64,000 bases of DNA from positions 109,814 through 173,813 of the forward strand of contig NZ_QAOO01000005.1 in assembly GCF_003051105.1 (NCBI RefSeq). Direction: 5' to 3'. Origin of the DNA: Nitrosomonas nitrosa. GTDB lineage: Bacteria > Pseudomonadota > Gammaproteobacteria > Burkholderiales > Nitrosomonadaceae. Position 1 is the first letter of the stretch, and every line of letters begins with the position of its first letter. This document shows, piece by piece, positions 28,860-36,714 of the stretch. Below the pieces are notes generated by a model that had not been told where the DNA came from, did no database searches, and worked only from the letters and a program-made list of their open reading frames with translations. The position numbers and the translations under genes are program-made.

Positions 28860-30015
28860 AACCGACAAAACGCAATTGGCCAATAAAACGAGCTTTTCCC
28901 CACTTTCTCATGGCATGCTCCAGCGTAAATGTGCATGTGGCAGCCATGTAGCGGCAGGCAAAGAGTGTGCCGCGTGTGCTAAACAAAAGCAGACCTTGCA
29001 GCGCAAGGCGATTAATCGTGATGACATGACGCCAGTCTCATCGATCGTTCATGGCGTTTTAAATTCTGCCGGCCAACCACTTGATCCGACTGCCAAGACT
29101 TTTATGGAATCGCGGTTTGGACGCGATTTCAGTAAAGTAAGAATTCATACTGATGCGAATGCGGCAGAATCGGCAAGGATGGTCAACGCATTTGCCTATA
29201 CGGTTGGCAGGGATGTGGTCTTTGGAGCAGGGCAGTATTCACCCCATACCAGAATGGGGCAGCGATTGCTGGCACACGAATTGGCGCATACCCTTCAACA
29301 AGATAAAAATATCGCTTTAACGACCAACGTACTCAAAGTGAACGAGCCGAACGATCGTTACGAGCAGGAAGCAGATCATATCGCCGATCAAGTATTAACG
29401 GCATCGGTACACTCCATGCAGAGTGAAGAACACCAAAGTGTTCCTACAATACCTTCCCAATTGCAAGAAAGCCCCCCACAAATTGCTCGATTGGTCGCGA
29501 CCACCGGAAGAGAGCCTGAAGGAATCAATCCGCTGGAATCTGAAGCAATCCCCATGGCTGCGGGGCCGGAGTGCAGTCGGCAACGGGGCAGAGGTCGAAG
29601 CCTCCCTTTGGTAAGAACAACTTTTCGTGGTGAGCGGGGTTTTGCGTCCATTCCTTCCGACGGTCATCCTGGTCCCGGTGGCTTGCTCGTGACGGGCAGT
29701 TCCGTTTCTATCAAGATCATTGCAAGATGGGAAGAGCAGATCACCGATCCCGACCAAAGACCGCCAGACCAACGAAATAGGCGAGCCGATCGCCCCCAGT
29801 ACTATCTTACTTTCAATGGCTGGGTAGATGATTGCGATTCTTCGCATGTTGGGAGTCCAGCTTCATCCGTTCAATCGGGAAATCTCGCGATAGGCACGGA
29901 ACATACTGTTAATTTGGCTAATTTGATTCCGGGAAGATACGGCCTGGGGATCAATCCTTCAACGGCATCACCAGAGCCTAATCGTGTCCTGGTGGGAACC
30001 TGTGAAGTAACTTAG
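28852..30015 (+). CDS. DUF4157 (eCIS core domain) cargo-type protein 1
   Basis: 387 residues from a GTG with GGAGG 8 bases upstream; this start beats the in-frame ATG at 28837, which lacks a ribosome site. The leader holds four Cys (27, 29, 39, 42) between two LQRK motifs. The DUF4157 domain covers about 71-150 with GRDFSKVRIHTD, VVFGAGQYSP and the metallopeptidase-like HELAH (142-146). The remaining 240 residues are Pro/Arg-rich and then beta-like (LVTGSSVSIKIIARW, YYLTFNGWVDDC) and match nothing I know. DUF4157 proteins are the commonest toxin-type partners of eCIS, so this is a probable payload. Confidence 0.85.
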   Translation: MNKTDKTQLANKTSFSPLSHGMLQRKCACGSHVAAGKECAACAKQKQTLQRKAINRDDMTPVSSIVHGVLNSAGQPLDPTAKTFMESRFGRDFSKVRIHTDANAAESARMVNAFAYTVGRDVVFGAGQYSPHTRMGQRLLAHELAHTLQQDKNIALTTNVLKVNEPNDRYEQEADHIADQVLTASVHSMQSEEHQSVPTIPSQLQESPPQIARLVATTGREPEGINPLESEAIPMAAGPECSRQRGRGRSLPLVRTTFRGERGFASIPSDGHPGPGGLLVTGSSVSIKIIARWEEQITDPDQRPPDQRNRRADRPQYYLTFNGWVDDCDSSHVGSPASSVQSGNLAIGTEHTVNLANLIPGRYGLGINPSTASPEPNRVLVGTCEVT

Positions 30016-30049
30016 GTGACAGCATCGGCTGAAAACAAAGATAGCGCTT

Positions 30050-31717
30050 ATGATCGTGACCTTACAACAAACAACTCTCAAATTTCCACAGATCCTAGCC
30101 AGGGCGGCGAGTGGCAGGTTGCAGCGAAAATGCGCATGCGGCAATCACACGCCCATGGGTGAAGAGTGCAGTGAGTGTGCAAAGAAGAAAAGGACATTGC
30201 AACGTAAACTGGCGATCGGTGCAAGTAACGATCCACTGGAAAATGAGGCCGATCGTATCGCTGATCAGGTAATGGCCATGCCGATGTCTTTTTCCAGAGT
30301 GACCGATGCATTTTTGTCCATCCCCATCCAACGCAATACCATGCAATCGAGCGGAATGATGAACATAGCCCCTGATAGTGTCGATCAGGCCTTGTCGAGC
30401 TCAGGTCGTCCGCTAGAACCCGCATTGCGCCAAGACATGGAACAGCGTTTTGGTTATGATTTTTCTCAGGTACAGGTACATTCTGATGTGGCGGCAAGCC
30501 AGTCAGCACGCGAAGTGAACGCTAAAGCCTATACGGTAGGGCATGACATCGTATTTGGTGCGGGGCAGTTCTCTCCAGGAACTCAAGAGGGACGAAGGTT
30601 GCTCGCGCATGAATTGACTCACGTGGTACAGCAGTCTGTAAATTATCCATCTACCCTGCGAAGACAGTCAGATGACAAGAAAAAAGAGCCTGCTAGTGAA
30701 GTTGCTAAGGCACTCAAGAAAAACAGTCTCTTTAAAAAATTACCTGAATTTGCTCAGGAAAAAATCTTAGATGAAATCGACAACGCGCCTGAAACGATTA
30801 CCCAAGCCGTATTAGATCGAATCATCGATCTTGCACCTATCGATGAGCAATATAAGGGTGGTCTGAAAAAAGCGGGCGAAGCAATCATTAAAACCATTAC
30901 AGGCAGGAAGGCGCCCTCAACCAGCAAATGTGATATACCCGGCTACCATGAAGGCAAATCTTCTTTATATAGAGGCATGTGCTGCAGCAGCACCATTGAA
31001 AGCGAATCTAGTTGCTGCCCAAAAGATAAATTTGCTCCCAACAATTCGCCGGTATGTTGTGGGCAAGATGAGTATGTAACGGCTGGTTTCAAGTGTAAAA
31101 AAATAGTGCCTGTAGATCTCAGCAATATTTGCATGCCGCCAGGACAAAAGGATTCGTTAGGCAAATGTTGTATGCCACCGGATGAAGTGGTCAATGGTTT
31201 GTGTGTGAGTCTACCAAAGCAGGAACCAAAGCCAGAGCCTTCATCCCGACCCTTCAATCTGAAATTCACCATAGGTGTGATAGATGATTTCGATATCGAC
31301 CGATCGATTATCAACAGCAGGCAACAACCCCATTTCGATCAAGTAAAGGATCAAATCCGTCAGTTTATCGAAGTCTGCCCAGCCAGCATCATTACCATCA
31401 CGGGTTTTGCGGATAAACCCGGCACAGAGGAGCACAATCTGGAGCTTGGGCAGCGCAGAGCTGATCATGTTAAGTTGCTTCTACAGCTCGATTTGATGAA
31501 GATCGTTTCTGGAGGGATATCACCGCTGATTCTGGCGCGCTCGGAAGGAGAAAATAATCCCGTGGATCCCGCTGCCGGTGAAAAATTTTCTGCAAAAAAC
31601 AGGCGAGTTGAAATCGAATTTCAATCGATATGCCCTCCGCTCGGGGCACCCTCGTTATCGAAGCCCCCGATCAATACACCGTTGCGAATGGAATTTCCAC
31701 AGAAATTCAGTTTTTAA
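30050..31717 (+). CDS. DUF4157 cargo-type protein 2 with Cys-rich and OmpA-like domains
   Basis: 555 residues. The four-Cys leader (28, 30, 40, 43) lies between LQRK motifs, as in its neighbour. The DUF4157 domain spans about 115-195 with HELTH (187-191). A helical stretch (about 208-290) is followed by a Cys-rich segment (about 300-395; CC pairs in GMCCSS, SCCPKD, VCCGQ, KCCMPP) and an OmpA C-terminal-like domain (about 405-535; ITITGFADKPGTEEHN, LELGQRRADHVK, AKNRRVEIEF) expected to bind peptidoglycan. This mosaic suggests a delivered effector that anchors to cell wall, although a role as a particle component cannot be excluded. Confidence 0.85.
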   Translation: MIVTLQQTTLKFPQILARAASGRLQRKCACGNHTPMGEECSECAKKKRTLQRKLAIGASNDPLENEADRIADQVMAMPMSFSRVTDAFLSIPIQRNTMQSSGMMNIAPDSVDQALSSSGRPLEPALRQDMEQRFGYDFSQVQVHSDVAASQSAREVNAKAYTVGHDIVFGAGQFSPGTQEGRRLLAHELTHVVQQSVNYPSTLRRQSDDKKKEPASEVAKALKKNSLFKKLPEFAQEKILDEIDNAPETITQAVLDRIIDLAPIDEQYKGGLKKAGEAIIKTITGRKAPSTSKCDIPGYHEGKSSLYRGMCCSSTIESESSCCPKDKFAPNNSPVCCGQDEYVTAGFKCKKIVPVDLSNICMPPGQKDSLGKCCMPPDEVVNGLCVSLPKQEPKPEPSSRPFNLKFTIGVIDDFDIDRSIINSRQQPHFDQVKDQIRQFIEVCPASIITITGFADKPGTEEHNLELGQRRADHVKLLLQLDLMKIVSGGISPLILARSEGENNPVDPAAGEKFSAKNRRVEIEFQSICPPLGAPSLSKPPINTPLRMEFPQKFSF

Positions 31718-31739
31718 AAGGCATGAGGGGAAACATAGG

Positions 31740-32039
31740 ATGAACAAAACAACGACAAAGATAGCGCCTGAATTATTTTCAAGTTTTCCTTCATTGCCAT
31801 CGAGTAGGCCACAATGGCGATATATTTATATTGATCAAACTATCCATGATGTGAATTCGGCCAAGCAGCTGAGGTGGGAAGCAGAGATCAAGACAGGTTT
31901 AAAGACCTATGAGTTGGGCGTGTTATCGAGATCGATGGCTTTATTGGCACCAATCCAACAATCGCTGACCTCTTCTATCTTGCATGAGCTTACATGGTCG
32001 GGAAGTCACATTCAGCATGGAAGGAATGGCCATGCATAA
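31740..32039 (+). CDS. Small hypothetical protein between cargo 2 and cargo 3
   Basis: 99 residues from the ATG at 31740 (GAGGGG upstream). There is no signal peptide or recognised domain; it contains WRYIYIDQTIHDVNSAKQLRWE and a C-terminal helix-like stretch. Its stop overlaps the start of cargo 3 by 8 bases. Position suggests a chaperone or immunity-type partner for cargo 3, which is inference only. Confidence 0.55.
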   Translation: MNKTTTKIAPELFSSFPSLPSSRPQWRYIYIDQTIHDVNSAKQLRWEAEIKTGLKTYELGVLSRSMALLAPIQQSLTSSILHELTWSGSHIQHGRNGHA

Positions 32040-33285
32040 AGTGAACGCTTCTTACCAAAACAAGCAGGTAACTATTTTGCAGCCCCAGCAAGGAATCCTG
32101 CAGCGTAAATGCACCTGCGGCAACTACACCGTGGCTAGCAGCTCGTGTAGCACGTGTAAGAAAAATAATCAAATGGGTTTACTGCAGAAAGCGGTCCGTC
32201 GAAGTGAGGCAACTGAAATACCGCCGATCGTACATGACGTTTTGCGCTCGCCTGGCCATCCACTGGATTCTGGCACGCTTGGCTTTATGGCGTCGCGATT
32301 TAGCCATGATTTTAGTCAGGTACGCGTACATACTGATGACAAAGCCGCTGAATCGGCCAATGCCGTGGATGCATTGGCCTATACGGCGGGGAAACATATA
32401 GTTTTTGGAGCACGGCAATATACACCCGGCACGGCTTCAGGGCGAGAGTTATTGGTGCATGAGCTGGCACATGTCATGCAACAGGAACAGGTTGCATCGA
32501 ATGCGTTGCCTGTTCGAATCGGCCATCCGTCTGGCTCCGAAGAAGTCAATGCTGATCATCTTGCGCGTTCCGCCTTGTCTGGTGAGCGCTTGCCGCATCG
32601 AGTTATAGGGGCTGGCGCTCCTTTGCTCTCACGTCGTGTCATTCCCCGGTTAGTACACTGCACGGCTGGCACCGATGGCGCGCCTGCCGATCCTGTGACG
32701 GAACTGACCACTATTGTCGATCGAGCGGAAGGCATGGCGACAGCAGCATCTATTTTGCTGACCCTCGTTGCTGGACTGACCAGGGCAGGTATGCGACCGG
32801 TCGGCTCCACAGTAGAACAGGCTTTCGACGATCGTTTCGGTGAACCACCGGCCGTTAGAGGTGGCTTCATGAATCGGCTTACGGGAGATGTTCGGCCTAC
32901 ACTGGAGATCGCGCTCAGTGAAGAGATGGAACTGATGGCGCGGCGCTATGAATTAATCGCCAACCAGTTTGGCAGCGGATTCATTCATTATTTGTGTATG
33001 AGCACTAGCCGATCGTTTGGTGGATGCAATATTACCGATTGTTCCAATGATGCTTGGGCATGTCCTGGGGTCAATGCGATTTTCCTTTGTCCGGGGTTCT
33101 GGGGGGGTGATTTGCGTACCAGCTCTACGTTACTCATTCACGAAACTTCGCACATGATTTGGGAGAGTGTTTTCCATGGCGCCAGGGGAGCGGGCGGAAA
33201 TTTCCGCCATGCCGAATGCTATGCAAGCTTTGTGGCGGATATTTTCGGGTTGGCACCGGGTATCCCTGCTTGTCCCGCTACTTAA
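32032..33285 (+). CDS. DUF4157 cargo-type protein 3 with second HExxH metallopeptidase-like domain
   Basis: 417 residues from the ATG at 32032 (GGAAGGA 6 bases upstream; several in-frame ATGs lie just before). The leader has four Cys (27, 29, 39, 42). DUF4157 covers about 70-152 with HELAH (143-147). The C-terminal third holds a second zinc-protease motif, LLIHETSHMIW (HETSH about 370-374), followed by HAECYASFVADIFG. That arrangement recalls M35-like (deuterolysin) proteases, where HExxH is followed by a further acidic ligand, but the fit is partial. The best guess is a delivered protease toxin. Confidence 0.83.
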   Translation: MHKVNASYQNKQVTILQPQQGILQRKCTCGNYTVASSSCSTCKKNNQMGLLQKAVRRSEATEIPPIVHDVLRSPGHPLDSGTLGFMASRFSHDFSQVRVHTDDKAAESANAVDALAYTAGKHIVFGARQYTPGTASGRELLVHELAHVMQQEQVASNALPVRIGHPSGSEEVNADHLARSALSGERLPHRVIGAGAPLLSRRVIPRLVHCTAGTDGAPADPVTELTTIVDRAEGMATAASILLTLVAGLTRAGMRPVGSTVEQAFDDRFGEPPAVRGGFMNRLTGDVRPTLEIALSEEMELMARRYELIANQFGSGFIHYLCMSTSRSFGGCNITDCSNDAWACPGVNAIFLCPGFWGGDLRTSSTLLIHETSHMIWESVFHGARGAGGNFRHAECYASFVADIFGLAPGIPACPAT

Positions 33286-33351
33286 ATGGAGTCCGCTGGC
33301 GAGAGATGAACACTCAGGTTTATAAGATAGATCAATGAAAGGAGATAGCGC

Positions 33352-34008
33352 ATGACGACCTTCCCTAACGCTCCCAAAATTCTCAAGGGTGGCCTCGTAC
33401 TGGTTGATCCGCAATCGGCGCGTGTGCAGCGCATTATTTCGCTGCAGTATAACCCTGATTCACTGACGCGCAACTTGCAGGTGCAGGGCACAGGTGGAGA
33501 GGAAGGTAACCGCTCGGAGGCGATGCGCTTTAAAGGGCCTGCGGTAGAAACATTAAAATTGGATGCGGAAATCGATGCATCAGATCAACTGGAATTTCCA
33601 GAGCAATACCGCGCCGTGGTGGAGAATGGGATACAGCCTCAGCTCGCCATGCTGGAATCGCTGGTATACCCAACCAGCACTCAATTACTCGATCGTAACG
33701 CCATGGCGCAGTCCGGTACGCTGGAAATCGCCCCGATGGAAGCGCCACTGGCGCTGTTTATCTGGAGCAAGCACCGCGTCGTTCCCGTGCGGGTAACCGA
33801 GTTCAGTATTACCGAAGAGGCCTTCGATCCGTCATTGAACCCGATACGCGCCAGAGTGAGCATCGGGCTGCGGGTATTGAGCGTGGATGATCTTGGTTTT
33901 GCGCACAAGGGCGGAAGTTTATTCATGAGTTACTTACAGGCCAAGGAGCAGCTTGCTGGCAAAACGCAGGCTGGCACATTCTCTACGCTGGGAATAGGGG
34001 GTCTCTAA
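33352..34008 (+). CDS. CIS tube-initiator family protein (Pvc7/Afp7 N-terminal type)
   Basis: 218 residues with the family N-terminus KGGLVLVDPQSARVQRIISLQYNPDSLTRNLQ, in which the QYNPDSL motif is diagnostic. In PVC/Afp the homologue joins tube to baseplate hub and carries a LysM domain; here the LysM part is a separate downstream gene that starts at the base after this stop. It is the first gene of the baseplate block, after the cargo genes, with AAGGAG upstream. Confidence 0.85.
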   Translation: MTTFPNAPKILKGGLVLVDPQSARVQRIISLQYNPDSLTRNLQVQGTGGEEGNRSEAMRFKGPAVETLKLDAEIDASDQLEFPEQYRAVVENGIQPQLAMLESLVYPTSTQLLDRNAMAQSGTLEIAPMEAPLALFIWSKHRVVPVRVTEFSITEEAFDPSLNPIRARVSIGLRVLSVDDLGFAHKGGSLFMSYLQAKEQLAGKTQAGTFSTLGIGGL

Positions 34009-34374
34009 ATGATCGATCCGATTCAGGCTTTCCTGCAGGCAAATACGCTGGTGACACCCGTTCACCCGCCTGAGAGCCGCTATCATAGCATTACCACCAG
34101 CCAGTTTTATCAAGCCGATGGCTCAGTTATCGTGCATTTGAAGCGACGTTTTGTTCCCCCGCCCGAACATTTCTCGTTCTTGCAAGCGCATCAGGTGACG
34201 GAAGGCGACCGGTTGGATAATCTGGCCGCCCGCTACATGGGCGATCCTTCCCAATATTGGCGTATCTGTGATGCCAATGGCGCGATCCGCCCTGATGAAT
34301 TGACCGAGGCAGCAGGCAGTTCGCTGCGGATCACATTACCGGCCGGCGTTCCGGGGGTATCCGATGCTGACTAA
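34009..34374 (+). CDS. LysM-like baseplate protein (C-terminal half of an Afp7-type protein)
   Basis: 121 residues. The C-terminal 60 form a LysM-like domain (HQVTEGDRLDNLAARYMGDPSQYWRICDANG). In injection systems this domain acts at the hub rather than necessarily on peptidoglycan. The start abuts the stop of the tube-initiator gene (TAAATG), so the two behave as a split Afp7. It overlaps the hub gene by 11 bases. Confidence 0.85.
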   Translation: MIDPIQAFLQANTLVTPVHPPESRYHSITTSQFYQADGSVIVHLKRRFVPPPEHFSFLQAHQVTEGDRLDNLAARYMGDPSQYWRICDANGAIRPDELTEAAGSSLRITLPAGVPGVSDAD

Positions 34375-35506
34375 GGGCATACAGTTGACCATCTTGATCG
34401 GGCCGGTCGTACCGATCCCAGTGCCGCAAGTGGTGATGGATGCGCTAGATAGCATTCAAGTCACTTCTGCTGCTGGAGAAGCGAGTGGTTTTCAGATGAG
34501 TTTTCAGTTCAACAGCAAATCAGAATTGAATACCATTTTTCTCATCGCTGGTGCGATGAACAGCGGTCCGGCAACACCGCCACTGCGCGTGCTGCTGATC
34601 GTGACCCTCAATGGTACACCGCAGCCGCTGTTCGATGGTGTCATGACCAATGTTCAGGTGCAGGCAGGCAATAATGGTGCGCCAGGCATGGTAAGGATTA
34701 CCGGTGAAGATCTGACGAAAGCGATGAACATGATCGATTTTAGCGGCTTGCCCTATCCCGCCATGCCAATCGAAGCGCGGGTGGCGCTAATCTGCGCTAA
34801 GTATGCAGCTTTTGGTTTGATTCCCTTGATCATTCCCGTACTGTTTCCCGATGTTCCTATTCCAATAGAACGCATCCCCAGCCATCAGGGCACGGATCTC
34901 GAATATATCCAGCAACTTGCAGAGCAAGCAGGCTACACTTTTTATATCGAGCCAGGACCGGCGCCGGGCACCAACATCGCCTACTTCGGGCCGGAAATTA
35001 AAATTGGCGTACCTCAGCCTGCGCTCAACGTCGATATGGATGCTTTCACCAACGTAGAAAATATCAATTTCTCGTTCGACCCGACCAAAGGGGTGCTACC
35101 CATCGTGTTCATTCAGAATCAGATGACGCGCGTGCCGATCCCGATTCCGATTCCGAATATCAATCCATTGCAACCCCCGTTGGGTGTGCTATCTACTCCG
35201 CTCAGCAACCTCAAGGTATTGAAAAATACGGCCAAAATGAATCCGATGCAGGCGATTTCTACAGGACTTAATGAAGCAAAAAAATCTCAGGATTCAGTGA
35301 GCGCCAATGGCAGTTTGGATGTGCTGCGCTACGGACGGCCATTGAAAGCCCGCCAGTTGGTCGGTGTGCGTGGCGCAGGGGTGGCCTACGATGGACTTTA
35401 TTTCGTCAAAAGTGTGACCAGCACGCTTAAGCGGGGTGAGTTCAAGCAAAGCTTTAATTTGACCAGAAATGGGTTGGTTTCAATTACGCCGAGGGTTCCA
35501 GTATGA
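34364..35506 (+). CDS. Baseplate hub protein (gp27 / late control D-like, Pvc8 N-terminal part)
   Basis: 380 residues resembling the hub half of VgrG/Afp8. DSIQVTSAAGEASGFQMSFQFN opens the first hub domain, IPSHQGTDLEYIQQLAEQAGYTFYIEPG is the typical central motif, and RYGRPLKARQLVGVRGAGVAYDGLYFVKSV closes it. The spike part sits in the next gene, coupled by ATGA. A trimer is expected at the centre of the baseplate. Confidence 0.88.
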   Translation: MLTKGIQLTILIGPVVPIPVPQVVMDALDSIQVTSAAGEASGFQMSFQFNSKSELNTIFLIAGAMNSGPATPPLRVLLIVTLNGTPQPLFDGVMTNVQVQAGNNGAPGMVRITGEDLTKAMNMIDFSGLPYPAMPIEARVALICAKYAAFGLIPLIIPVLFPDVPIPIERIPSHQGTDLEYIQQLAEQAGYTFYIEPGPAPGTNIAYFGPEIKIGVPQPALNVDMDAFTNVENINFSFDPTKGVLPIVFIQNQMTRVPIPIPIPNINPLQPPLGVLSTPLSNLKVLKNTAKMNPMQAISTGLNEAKKSQDSVSANGSLDVLRYGRPLKARQLVGVRGAGVAYDGLYFVKSVTSTLKRGEFKQSFNLTRNGLVSITPRVPV

Positions 35507-36018
35507 CTGACAACAATAAGTTTTTTGGCAAGTACCGCGGTATGGTGCTCAACAACGTCGACCCCATGCAGCAAGGTCGATTACAAGTGCAAGTCCCCGA
35601 CGTAGCGGGTCTCGCGCCCGCCAGTTGGGCAATGCCCTGTGTGCCGATCGCTGGGATCAATTCCGGCATGTTTGCTTTACCCATGATCGGTAGTGGGGTA
35701 TGGGTGGAATTCGAGCAGGGTAATCCGGATTATCCGATATGGGTAGGGTGTTTCTGGGGGAGCGCGGCTGAAGTGCCGGTGATGTCACGCATGGTGCCGC
35801 CTGCCGTGCCGGGGATCACGCTGCAAACATCGCTCAAGAACGGCATCGTCATCAGTGATGTGCCTGGTCCCACTGGCGGCATTCAGCTGCAGACTGCGAC
35901 CGGCGCAATGATCTCTGTCACGGATATCGGAATCATGATATCAAACGGCAAAGGTGCTGTGATCAATCTTACCGGCCCTACCGTGGATATCAATCTCGGG
36001 GCACTCACGGTGGTATAA
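35503..36018 (+). CDS. Spike protein with gp5 OB-fold (phage baseplate V, Pvc8 C-terminal part)
   Basis: 171 residues. The N-terminal OB-fold carries NVDPMQQGRLQVQVPDV and GSGVWVEFEQGNPDYPIWVG, classic gp5/baseplate V signatures. The last 60 residues are a short beta-prism-like repeat (GIVISDVPG, AMISVTDIGIMISNGKG, AVINLTGPTVDINLG) that forms the trimeric needle. It is much shorter than T6SS VgrG and needs a separate PAAR-like tip, encoded next. Confidence 0.9.
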   Translation: MTDNNKFFGKYRGMVLNNVDPMQQGRLQVQVPDVAGLAPASWAMPCVPIAGINSGMFALPMIGSGVWVEFEQGNPDYPIWVGCFWGSAAEVPVMSRMVPPAVPGITLQTSLKNGIVISDVPGPTGGIQLQTATGAMISVTDIGIMISNGKGAVINLTGPTVDINLGALTVV

Positions 36019-36031
36019 GGAGGCCGACGAT

Positions 36032-36349
36032 ATGCCTGCCCCCATTCTTCATCTTGGTGCAACCATGACTTGCTTGCATGCAGGCCCTGCCACACCGCTG
36101 ACACCTTTCCCGCGTGTGCTGGTGAGCGGCCAACCCATCGTGACACAGTCAACGCCGTATGCGATTACCGGTTGTGCGCTGGCGGGGACGTCCAATCCAC
36201 CTTGTATCACGGCACAATGGGTAGTGGGTGCAGTACGGGTATTGGCAGGAGGTGTTCCTGTCGTTTTGCAAACCAGCACGGCAGTATGTGTTCCAACTGG
36301 CACAGGGTTGCTGCCGTTGGTAGTTCAACCGAGGGTGATGGCCACATGA
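36032..36349 (+). CDS. PAAR-like spike tip protein (Pvc10/Afp10-type)
   Basis: A 105-residue PAAR-like protein that sharpens the spike. Repeated beta segments (ILHLGATMTCLHAG, PRVLVSGQPIVTQS, VRVLAGGVPVVLQTS) with Cys residues fit the metal-stabilised cone. It has an AAGGAGG site and overlaps the gp25 gene by 4 bp. Confidence 0.88.
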   Translation: MPAPILHLGATMTCLHAGPATPLTPFPRVLVSGQPIVTQSTPYAITGCALAGTSNPPCITAQWVVGAVRVLAGGVPVVLQTSTAVCVPTGTGLLPLVVQPRVMAT

Positions 36350-36714
36350 ACCATATCGACTATCCTTTTCATTTCGATCATCGTGGGCGTACGTCACAAA
36401 CTGATAGTGCCGATTATATCCGCGATTTAATCGAGCAAGTTCTGCTGACCACGCCTGGAGAGCGCGTAATGCGCCCTGATTTTGGCAGCGGTGTCATGCA
36501 ACTCGTTTTCGCAGCAACGAGCCCGGAAATTGCCGCCACGACTCAATTTCTTGTCCAAGGCTCACTACAGCAGTGGCTCGGCGATCTCATCATCGTTGAA
36601 TCTGTCGATGTGCAAACGCAAGACAGCATACTGTTCATTACGGTGCGCTATATCGAGCGCCGTACCCAAACTCAGGGGATCGCGCAGATCGGCGTGCCGG
36701 GAGGGTTGCCATGA
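36346..36714 (+). CDS. gp25-like baseplate wedge protein (Pvc9/Afp9-type)
   Basis: 122 residues of the GPW/gp25 family. The EPR-type motif region appears as VLLTTPGERVMRPDFGSGVMQLVFA (GERxMxPDFG is diagnostic). It initiates sheath assembly at the baseplate. The ATG at 36346 overlaps the previous stop; a longer upstream reading in the same frame runs across the PAAR gene and is rejected. Confidence 0.93.
   Translation: MNHIDYPFHFDHRGRTSQTDSADYIRDLIEQVLLTTPGERVMRPDFGSGVMQLVFAATSPEIAATTQFLVQGSLQQWLGDLIIVESVDVQTQDSILFITVRYIERRTQTQGIAQIGVPGGLP

Noticed and set aside
28852..33285. HELxH in DUF4157 as proof of active protease
   Set aside because: The motif is a constant of the DUF4157 family whose catalysis is not established; only the extra C-terminal HETSH in cargo 3 is treated as a protease candidate.
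21724..36714. Type VI secretion system
   Set aside because: A single long sheath protein, separate gp5-like and PAAR genes and no TssB/TssC, TssJLM or ClpV-type genes.
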